64,000 bases of DNA from Ceratopteris richardii. Taxonomy: Eukaryota > Streptophyta > Polypodiopsida > Polypodiales > Pteridaceae. Where the stretch lies: contig CM035417.1 of the NCBI GenBank assembly GCA_020310875.1, positions 84,406,417 through 84,470,416 on the forward strand. The letters are read 5' to 3'. The position numbers and the translations under genes were made by a program. The notes under the pieces are model-generated. The model saw nothing but the letters and a program-made list of their open reading frames with translations. It made no database searches and was not told where the DNA came from. Below are positions 44,866 to 55,000 of the stretch, piece by piece. Numbering within the stretch: the stretch's first letter is position 1; every line of letters starts with the position of its first letter.

Positions 44866-46932
44866 TCACAAGCTATGTTGTAGTGTTGATAGCTTTTGCC
44901 CATTTGGACAATTCTTCTCTTTCATCATTGCTCTTGCAAACTCTACAAGAGTTCTATTTCTTCTTTCTGCAACTCCATTTTGTTGAGGGGAGTACCTGCA
45001 AGTTACTTCTCTTTTTATACCTACATTCCAAAAATAATCATTAAACTCTTTAGAAAAATACTCTCCCCAGCCATCTGATCTCAACCTCTTGAGCTTTTGT
45101 CCTCTAATCCTTTCTGCATAAGCATGATAATGCTTGAATGTCTTGAACACTTTTGCTTTGTCCTTCATTACATATAAAGTAATCCATTTGGTTGCATCAT
45201 CAACAAGCAACACATAATATCTGGATCCATTTATGCTATAGTCCTTTGAAGGACCCCACACATCGGTATGAACCAACTCAAGCATATTTGAATACTTGTA
45301 CCTTGATTTACTGTATGAAATTTTGTGTGCTTTACCTAATTGACAAGCTTCACACTTGTACACCATGTGTTGACCTTCAACATTTGGCAATCCAAGCACC
45401 ACATCATTCTTTGACATTTCTTTTATAGCTCTCTCATTGAAATGACCTAGCCTTTTATGCCATAGGTCTAACTCAGACATCTTTTGACATCCATAAGTAA
45501 ATAATGCATGTCCCACATTACCTTGGACCTTGAGAGTAAACAACCTTCCTTCCTTTTTACATGCAATGATATTTCTATATCCGTGATTTCGATCTTGCAC
45601 ATAAACACCATCATTTGTGAATCTGACTTCATATCCCTTCTCCATAATTTTTCCTACACTTATCAAGTTTTTAGGAATAGTAGGAACATAAAGTACCTTG
45701 CTTAAGAGTGTGCTTCCACTCTTTGTCTTCACTGATCCAATGCTTTCCACTTTATGCTTGGTGTTATCTCTTATTTGAAATGTATGTCCATTCACCTTTG
45801 CTTCCATATCAGTCATCAATGATATATTGCCACTCAGATGATTGCTACATCTTGAGTAAATATAGAACACCCTTTGATCTTCTCCTACTGATTCATGTGC
45901 TATATTCAAGATGAGAATCATGTCATCCTTCTGATCTGATGCATAATTATTATAATTGTTGTTGTAGGACTGAGATTGAAAACTTATTCCACCTCCTCTA
46001 GCATATGATGTCCTACCACCTCTTCCTCTGAAGTTGCCTCTTTGATTTCTGCCTCCTCTGCCTCTTTGATTGAAGCTCTCGTTATTACTTCCACCATTTT
46101 GATTGTTATACCAACAATCATTTGCCAGATGATTTGTTCTACCACAAATCCAACAAGCTTTAGTATTGTCTTTGTTCTTACCTCCTCTTCCTTTACCTCT
46201 GAAGTTCATCTTTCCTTTTGTGAAATTATCTTGACTTGAAGTTCCTTCATCATCAATTGATTGCTTCCCTTTGCCATTCTTTTCCTTGTCCTTGGAGTAC
46301 ATAGCTTGACTTGCACTCCTATCATTATCTCCCTTAATGTCCTGCTCAAAATTTAGCATGTGTCCTAGCAATTGATTAAGATCAGGAGTAAAATGATCCA
46401 ATGACAATTCTATGGACAATATGAAAGGCTTCCACTTCTCATCTCCTCTCAGACTTGTAAGTATTTGCCTTACCAACTTTTCCTCTTCAATTTCTTCATC
46501 TACTGCTCCCATGCTATCTGCAATATCCTTCATTCTTGTCACATAATCAGAAATTGATTGTGAACTCTTCTGCTTGAAAGTTGTAAACTCTGCCCATAAT
46601 GAGAACTTCCTTGACTTGGTTGTGTTTTGGAAATGCTCTTCCAGAGCATTCCACACATCTGTTTCACTTTCTAATCCTCTAATGTGAGGTAGAAGATAAT
46701 AATTTACAGCCATGTAAATAATGCTCCTAGCTTGAGCATCCTTTCTCATCCAATTCTTCAAATCTCCAAGTTCTTCCCTAGTTGGAACATTAGGATCTCC
46801 AAACTCAGGCTTTTCTTCTTCTCCTGTAATGAATTCCATCAAATCTTTGCTCATGAGGTGTGCCTCCATCCTCATGGACCAAGCAGGATAGTTCTCCCTA
46901 TCTAGCTTATCAATCTACAAGCTTTCTCCCAT
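44866..46932 (-). CDS. Copia gag-protease-integrase ORF
   Basis: A 669-residue clean ORF (from 46,875); the natural start is probably the ATG at 46,932, with one TAG between. Gag (residues 35-190), CCHC knuckle CWICGRTNHLANDC (241-254), then Gly/Arg/Asn-rich. The protease active site reads YSRCSNH (340-346) where family members have DSGCSNH, so the catalytic Asp is missing. The pre-integrase zinc region is at 473-511 (LWHKRLGH, CEACQ). In the integrase core Asp538, Asp601 and Glu637 have 35 residues between the last two. The best-preserved copia coding block here, but inactive. Confidence 0.88.
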
Positions 46933-47149
46933 CTTTGATCTTCTATGTCTGCAATTACTAGGATTTATGATGATATAGTGTACCTTTGATATGAAGCTTT
47001 AATCCTTCTTGATCCTTTGAACTCATGCTTTGTGCTTCTTCAGATTTTCTTCAAGAATTTGACCTTGTCCACCTTCAATTAGAAGAAACTTCAATATCTT
47101 CAACAGTCGGGACTTTCAATGCCTTTACTTCACTTGTATTGCACCTTCA

Positions 47150-47161
47150 ACTCTGATACCA
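47150..47161 (-). other. tRNA-iMet primer-binding site, minus strand
   Basis: The minus strand reads TGGTATCAGAG, separated from the LTR end by one base. It confirms the orientation of the GGGAT-flanked copia. Confidence 0.9.
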
Positions 47162-47162
47162 C

Positions 47163-48164
47163 TATTGGAGACATCTAATTCTTCAAAGGTTTGATCTATA
47201 CTGATTTAAGAGCACCTCTATATCAGTTATGGACCAAAATTTACACAAATGTTACCTTCATTTACCAATTCTTCAACTATCACTTCTCTGAGTGAGAATC
47301 TTCCTTCTTCAAGAAGTCTGCTTCAAAGATTGACCTCATTACCTGCACATATTTTCAGATTTCTTCAAACTAATGATGTAAATATCTCCATGCTACCTTT
47401 GCGCAATCATATCAACCATTAATCCTTCAAAAGAATCATTAAAACTTTAATTTGATCCTTAAGATCAAAAGTATGTCAAAAACTACCTTCCTGAACAAGC
47501 GACTTTGACATAGCTAATTTCTAAGGTTGATTTCTCATAGCACAGATTCCATTTTGCTAAATGCTTTTAGCCATAGCTTCCTTACGTTCTAACTAAGATT
47601 TTGAATGCTCATTCATTAAAAAATTTACACTGTACATTGAGATCCAAGCAAAACATTGACACGAAAAAGTGTGCGACTTTGAGAGATCTACCTGTAGACT
47701 TTACATACACATGTTCCTATTCATAGTATGAAAGGAATTAGGCCATGAAACTTTGAACATAGTTTCATTAGCTTCTAGATTAGATGTGTACAAAAGATTT
47801 CTTGATCTACATGATCAGGCTGAAAGAAATCAGAAAAATACTCGTCGCTAATTTCTGAAGATGACTCTGTACACATCTACCTCATTGACATTGGCTTCTA
47901 ATGACTCTCTCTCGTATTTCTTTACATCATTGACTTATATACATATGATTCTAGAGTTATCTCACATCTATTACATATTCCTTATCATCCTAAGGATCAT
48001 CTAAACTCAAAGTACAAGAATTTGCATCTATAATGTACATATGTATACAAGCTTCACTTCTGAGATCTCTTCACTTCCTCAAATACCTTCTTTAACTTCA
48101 TTCTAACCATTGACTTGCTTCAAGCTCTTTATAATCATCAATTTTTGATTGCTTTGTTCCAACA
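47163..48164 (-). repeat. 5' LTR of the GGGAT-flanked copia
   Basis: About 1,000 bp, starting TGTTGGAACA on the minus strand at 48,164. The inner end reads CCAATA, one change from the CCAACA kept in the 3' copy at 42,949. The inner 700 bp match the 3' LTR remnant with limited divergence. Confidence 0.88.
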
Positions 48165-48169
48165 GGGAT

Positions 48170-49381
48170 GATCGACATCATTGCTACTCCTGCTTGTGCA
48201 CCACCTACTCCTGTTGATGAACCACCTTAACTCCCAATCGTAGATGATGATGTGTCACTTGAAATCTTCTCTCTTTTGTTGTTTAGACCTCTACAACCTC
48301 TGCGTTTTTGCTTCGGCACCACTCAGGGCCTTCTCAGCTCTGCTTCATGGCCACCCTTGCCACAAAATTGATAGATTACCTTGTTAAGGTAATTGATATT
48401 GGAATGTCCACTGTTGCTACATATTGTACACCAAATCTACCTTCATATGTCTTGTGTGGTCTGCAAATCTTCTAACTCATGACGAAGTTGAGCCACTTCA
48501 TCATCATGGTGGTGTGGCAATGGTGGCATCACCTTCTCTTCTTGGTGACTTTGCTTTATTCTTAAGGCTTCCAACTCCTTCCTGAGTTAGCCGATAGGGT
48601 CTAAGTCTGATGCATAGTCTGCTTGTGTATCCCCTTCAAAACGTACCCTAGTTTCCTTAATGCGTGATGCAGCTGCAATGAAATCATTAAGTGTTGCATC
48701 CAATCTAAGAGACCCGTGAAGCTTCTACTGAGATGACTTGGGCAGAGCTTTTTCTTATATATTTTTTAACTAGGAGATCACCTCGAGCATGCGACAAACG
48801 AGAAACAAGTGCTTTAGGCCTAGTGTGAAGTTCATGAAAGGATTCACCTAATCTCAGTTTTAGTTTCTTTAGCTGATCTAAAGCTCTTTTTGAGGAGTAT
48901 CTTGGTCATAATGTCTCTAGAATGCCGTCTTCAGTGCCTCCCATGTGGCGAAGTGGCCATCTGCATATTGACTATACCGTTTGTTTACAAGGCCTTCCAA
49001 TGTAGATGGGAAGAGTACCAGCATTGCATCCTCCCAATTTTAAAGTCCTCCACCATGGCATAAGGAGATGAATTTCCTCATGTGATCATCTGCATCTTCA
49101 TAAGCCAGTCCCTCTTTGATATTCAATCTAGAGAGTAAATTGGAAACATCCTCCAATGGCACCGGTGCTTCTTCTGAAGTATCTGAGGAGAAATCTGGTG
49201 TCCTTCTAGGCTTCTCCTTTGAGACTAGGATTGCAACCAAATCAATAAAGAAATTTAAGGAGGGTAGAGGGGATCTAAGTTGACTATTCGAAGGTAAAGA
49301 TGGCTTCTTGAGGCTTCTTTGTACACGAAAAGGCTCTTTGTCTGCTCGAGTGTGGCTCATGTACTCACTTGCAGGATGCAA
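48170..49381 (-). pseudogene. Ty3/gypsy-type gag remnant
   Basis: It starts MHPASEYMSHTRADKEPFRV at 49,381. Then LSRLNIKEGLAYEDADDHMR, and in a broken continuation FPSTLEGLVNKRYSQYADGH and FATWEALKTAFQRHYD, a plant gypsy capsid. Two decayed zinc knuckles follow (CTICSNSGHSNINY, FCGKGGHEAE). Many stops below 49,040. The GGGAT copia sits at its lower end. Confidence 0.7.
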
Positions 49382-50369
49382 AAATCAAGAAAGAATAATG
49401 CAAAAACAACTCATTTCTACACTAGGTACCTTACACACAGAAAATGCAAGGGTCCCACCCAACATACCAAATTGTAGATGGAGTGATCCGGTCTATGCTT
49501 CTAGTACTCCTTCTACTCAAGGGGCATTCTCCTTAGGGAAGTATACCTTATAACATGAATGTGTGTAGGTACCACCTGAGAAGATAAATTGAGAAAGATA
49601 AAGAGTTACAAAGATGCTAAAAAATAAATCAATAAGACCAAGATTGAAAAGTATGCGAGTACACCAAGAGCTATCCTTGATAACCATACAAAGGTCTTAT
49701 CACTCCAAGAATGAACTTGGACTACTCAACACAGAGAAGGTATACAATAATGTGAGTCTTCTACACAAATGCTACTAACTCTAGCTCACAAGAGAGATAT
49801 CCTAGTATACCCAATCTCATTGTCTTGCCAACTACTCCCCAACATTGAAGCCCTCACTCTGTATATTCCGCACAGAGAGTCCTCTTCCACAGTGGGCACA
49901 GTCTCACGAGTGAGCAGAGAGTAACCAAGAATTAGCCTGACGAGAACACACTCACAGTACCACAGTAACACAAAAGACCCAAATTGATAGATGTTAGAGT
50001 CACAGAGAGGCAATAGTGTGTATCTCTCAATTTCATAAATCTTTGTATATCCTTCCGGATGGATCCTTCACTCTCATATATCTCATATCTCAACCAATGC
50101 CAATAAACTTATGAAATAGGCCTTCAAGTTCAGCTTACCTCACTTCAAACATTTACTGCATGCGCACCGCTCTAGACTAACGAGAGGCGAGGGAGAGTTG
50201 GCTAATTTTGGAAATGTGATCTAATTCTGGTACTCACATCCAACTAACTCAAAACTGCCTGAAGACTTTGGAATATGGCCTTGAATGCGAGGCTCTTCTT
50301 TATCATGAATCAAAACTTCATTTAGAACATTGAATATCTCTACAAATCATATAGTTGACTTGACTTTGA
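49382..50369. other. Leader or unassigned spacer
   Basis: About 1 kb without coding support, upstream of the minus-strand gypsy gag. It probably includes that element's leader and LTR, but I see no convincing LTR ends or primer site. Confidence 0.4.
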
Positions 50370-51410
50370 ATCAATGAGGACGAATTTTGAAGGATGAATT
50401 TTGAATGCTAATTTTGAAGGTTGAATTTTGAAGACTAATTTTAAAGGTTGAATTTTGAAGACTAATTTTGAAGGATGAATTCCAAGAAGGAATTATAAAG
50501 GACTAATTTTAAAGGATGAATTTTAAGGACTAATTCACAGAGCCTAATTTTTGGAGATGAATTTTGAATTTCATTTCAGCTTCCAAAAGGATTTGAAGGA
50601 TGATTTTTCTCGTAACTCCAGTGTGAGAAGCATCTATCAATGAATTCTTTAGATGAATTCTTCCGTTCCCATTCTCGAGCAAAAGCAAGACGGCGAATTC
50701 CTTTTTGTGCATATGGACGAATTAGAGATCAAGCTTCCAAGGGTGAATTTTGGAGATTAGTTCCTAGGGGAGTTTCATGAGGACAAGTTTGATGGCGCAT
50801 AGATGGTGCTCATGAGGACGAATTTGATCGCTTGCAATGTAGACTAAATATAGATGAGCACGTAGGCATTTCACCACATGGGTAGACAATTCGAATGACT
50901 CAGGCGAATTTTATATTCTAGATGGATTCTTTTAGGGACGAATTTGAAGGAGATCTTCCTTAGGATGAATTTGAAAATTCTAGATTTTAGATGAATTCTC
51001 TTAGGGACGAATTTGATGGAGGTGAAATTTGGAGATGAATTTCATGAGCAGATGCAGATGAATTCTTGAGAGGTGAACTCTATGTGTGATGGACGAATTT
51101 GCTCTTAGGAGGCAGTTTGTCGCGAATTCTCACACATTTAGCTTGTGTTGTGACAAAGAAGAATCAATTTCAGCAGATTGGGCATCAGTTAGCCAAACTT
51201 GGCGGACTCCTCTAACTCTTGATGTGCGACTTTTCTTTGACCATTTAGGGACGAATTCGTGCATCAGTTCTCTTCTTCAGATGAATTCGGGAAATAAAAA
51301 TCCGTGGTTATCACCTTTTAGAGAGGAAAATTCCGAGATGAATTTCCTTTGCTAGTGATGAATTCTTTGGTGATGGATTTTTGAGACGAATATGGATGAA
51401 TATGGGGTGG
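50370..51410 (+). repeat. Field of degenerate GATGAATTTTGAAGG repeats
   Basis: 50,375-50,545 is a near-continuous run of GGATGAATTTTGAAG and GACTAATTTTGAAGG units of about 20-22 bp. The same GA(T/C)GAATTT core recurs, more spaced, to about 51,400 (for example at 50,815, 50,940, 51,005, 51,250). No gene is supported. Confidence 0.75.
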
Positions 51411-52040
51411 TTGGACAAGAACACTGAGTCACAACAAAGGAGAACAAAGACATGTTCTCTTTTTCTTTTTACCTAAAGACCATTATATGAAGCAAAAAAG
51501 TGGGCATTTTACAATATCTAGAAAGCATCACGAGTCTTGCTTGTAAATATTGTCACTAGAAGCTTGATCTCATATCCCAAGTAGTCAAGATAGATATACT
51601 AAAATTCTTGCTGCCATGAAAACTAGTTGTTGAGCATGACCAAGAATCCCACATCATGATCTTGGACAATAGATTAGAGTTGAAAAGGTACAAGTAAGAA
51701 TTCGTGAAGCTCCTTCATTACATCTATAACCTCAACAATCATAGATAATAGCTAATTAAAAGTTACTCGAAAATTAGAGTACATGTGTTGCAAAAATCAG
51801 AGCATTTTAACAAGGCAATCAAGATCATCCCCTTTGTATGGTTAAGATCCCCATTGAATGCCTGGCCATATTAACAGAATATGAAATACATTTCACAAAA
51901 GCATTCCCACGAGAAGATAATATTCAACAAAATTATACTAAAAAACATTCACACATGATCAGAGAAATGCTCAAGATAAATCAAGTTGAACACAAAGTGG
52001 AAGAAGAACTCCAAATAATATTTCCATTAAAATGATCTTT
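51411..52040. other. Spacer beyond the methyltransferase 3' end
   Basis: About 630 bp without a supported gene, probably partly the 3' flank of the minus-strand gene ending at 52,075. One short plus ORF (51,838-52,035) shows no recognisable domain. Confidence 0.4.
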
Positions 52041-52074
52041 TACATTTCATGTGTTCTACAAGAGTAATGTGAAT

Positions 52075-55000
52075 CTACAATAGAAGCTGATCATAGCTTT
52101 CCTCAGGCTCAAGGATATTGGGATCCTCTGGCACATTAGAACACCTATCTTGCCTCTCTTGCTCGAAGATTGGCTCTTCAAGGTCAGCCATGTCCCCCGG
52201 TTCATCTGCAAGTGGGGGAACAGGCTCCCTTGAAGCTGGTTGGAATCTCTCCGTATCTGCAATGTGCTTCCTTCCAACCTCTTGGTCTTCATCTGGGCAT
52301 TCATTCAGCCCATTGATTCTCATTTTAATAAAGCTCACTTGAGCATCATCCTTCTCCACAGCTATGCAGTGCCTGAACATCTTTAAGGAGCAAGCCAGAG
52401 TCGTTCCTGAAACAGCAGAAAACCACTTAGAGGTGCCAATCAACCATGACTAATGAAAACTGTGAAAATCGAAATTACCTGTGCCCGAAAAAAGGTCTAG
52501 GACCCAGTCATCATCATTGGAGAATAGCTGAAGCAATCTCATTATGAGTTTTTGTGGCTTCTGATAGGGGTTAACCAATGTCATGTCCCCAGCTACATGA
52601 CGAAGTTTCTTGGTAACGGCTGGGAACATGAGCACATTTGAGATCCCATTCTCATTGCAATGCTCCCTGACTCTCCTTTTGCTTACTTCATCATAATAGC
52701 CAATTGTAATGCATTCAGTGGCGCTCACAAACCTATGCAAAGGAGTGTGATTTACATTTGTCTTCACCCTGCAAACAAGAACTATGAGTCACAGAGAGCA
52801 TCATTAAAGCCACGGAGATAGAAAGAAGATTACTTACCACGTGAGGCACTCCACAGCATGACATCTTGCCTTCAGAGCAGTTGAAACAGAGAAGGACTGG
52901 TCTCTGCTATGGAAAATTACTATCCTCCAAAGAGGAGACATAGTCAACTCTGCAAAATCAGTGACCATCTTCCGAATCTGAGGATGTTTGAAGGGTTCAT
53001 CATCATTAACTGATCCCAACATCCTAAATCCATAGGGTATGTCCGCTATGAGAAGGGAGAAATGTTTTCTAGGCACAACAGAACAAATATTATTTACATC
53101 ACTACAGTATACATTGTAATATACAGGCCTAAGGGGGTCTAGGGGATTGGAGAAGCATTTAAGATCAGGTTCATCATCAAAATCCATCTCTTTGGCTTTC
53201 AGCCTAGATTTCTCATGCCTTGCTCTTTGAATGTGAGCCAGGAATGCAGGGGGGCAATCATCTAGTAGCTCCGCAGACTTACTTTTCTTTGGTTTCTGCA
53301 GAAAAAAGTGGAAAGACAACTAAATGAGCTCTTCAATACAGCAAGCAGAACATAAGGAAGCGATGAATGGCATCGATTTCATGTGGGGGTAGATGCCAGG
53401 CATCGACTTTCTACTGAAAGTCGATGCCTGGCATCGACTTTGGGACATTAGTCGATGCCTGGCATCGACATATGCCACGAGGTCGATGCCAGGCATCGAC
53501 TTATGCTGCAGGTCGATGCCGGGCATCGACTTATGCCCCCAAGTCGATGCCAGGCATCGACTTTTGGCTGCAGGTCGATGCCAGGCATCGACTTTTGGCT
53601 ACAGGTCGATGCCAGGCATCGAGTTTGTACTAAAAGCCTGGCATTAAATTTGTTTGGTGAATCAAGGCATCTAACCTAATGGCAAACCAGGCACAACCTC
53701 AGAAAGAGAACCTACCCAATCACGGAAAAGGATGAAATATTCTGATAAAGCTTTGTAGGATGATGTGGTTGGATAGTCTCTTTGGACCTCTGTCCAAGAA
53801 AAGCAACCCAACCTCTTCATCATGACCTCCTGAATCTTCATGTAAACTTTATGACTACAGTCACAGAAATTAAAAAGAGACTAGGTGAGAACAGAAACAT
53901 GGGAGGAGGGAAAAAGGATCTCAGAATAACATACATACTTATTGAGCTCAGTCACCATCTCCTCCAGGCTTAAGTCCTTGGAGATTACCCTCGACAAAGT
54001 TGATATGATCAATGTATCATCCTTGATTCCTTGAAGGGCCCTCCATGGTGTCAGCTTCATGTCCTCGGGAGCCTCTTCAATTGAGAGGTCAGTTTTCCTT
54101 CCCTTTCCCTTCAGATCAACCTGTGGGTCTGGCCTCGACTTTCGTTGCTTCTGGCCCTTGACTTCCCTGTTCTCCCACATTGTGAAAATTCTATCCTGTA
54201 GATCCCAGATCTCACCTGTTCTGAATGCCAGTTGAAACCATGGATCATATTTCCTCAAGGCATCAGACTTTGTACTCTCATCCAGTGCAATTCCAACCTC
54301 AATAAGGCATTGCTTTCGTAGATTGGGATGTATTCTTCCAGCTTCCTTAACAAGAAAATCTTCATATTCATGGTGGAAGAACCGAATTCTCTCTATGGAG
54401 GACATTTTTTGCCTGTAGTCATTGTCATTGTTGTGATCCCAAGCAAGAAGCTTGGCTTCCTCAGTTGTAAGGCCAGCATATATCTTACACTCTGCATACC
54501 TAAAGAAAAAAGTGGTAGGGTGCTCCTTCACTAGCTGTCTACGGGCCTCTGCAGAGTGTGAACCTCCAATCACATAATAAGTATACTCCTCAAATAAACC
54601 CTCATTGAACTCTTCCACAGAGCTGCACTCATTCGGATCCACCATGACAAGGAATGGCACAACAGTAGCATGAGGATTTATTCTCATTTTCTTCTTAAGA
54701 TTCTGCACATGCAAATTGTGTGGCTCCCTGATCTCAAGGGGCCTCCTCCCTGTGACTGGATCTATAGGTGGCCTGTGGATGATATTGATTGGAAGGTGGA
54801 ACAATTGCCCCTTCTTCACAATTTTTCTTTTAGCTATATCCTCCCTCATCTTGTTCTGCTCAGTACCAAGAACACCCGAGGCAAGCTCTCCACCAGGTGC
54901 AACAATTATATCCTCAGAGCTAGAGCTTGAGTCAGAAGACTCCTCTTCTGAAATTCTCTTCTTTTTCTTTTGAAGCTTTTTCTGCACGCTCGGCTTACCC

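Larger units (their letters stand above)
42944..48169 (-). mobile_element. Copia element with GGGAT target-site duplication
   Basis: Element body 42,949-48,164, minus orientation. The five bases on either side, 42,944-42,948 and 48,165-48,169, are both GGGAT, a perfect target-site duplication. LTRs are at 47,163-48,164 (5') and 42,949-43,650 (3', partial), with a tRNA-iMet primer site and gag to RT between them. RT is joined directly to the middle of the 3' LTR, so the RT end, RNase H, polypurine tract and outer third of the 3' LTR were lost in one deletion after insertion. Confidence 0.9.

Noticed and set aside
53320-53679. Repeat ORFs in the second array
   Set aside because: Same reason: the reading follows the palindrome and lies between well-formed splice sites at 53,715 and 53,296.
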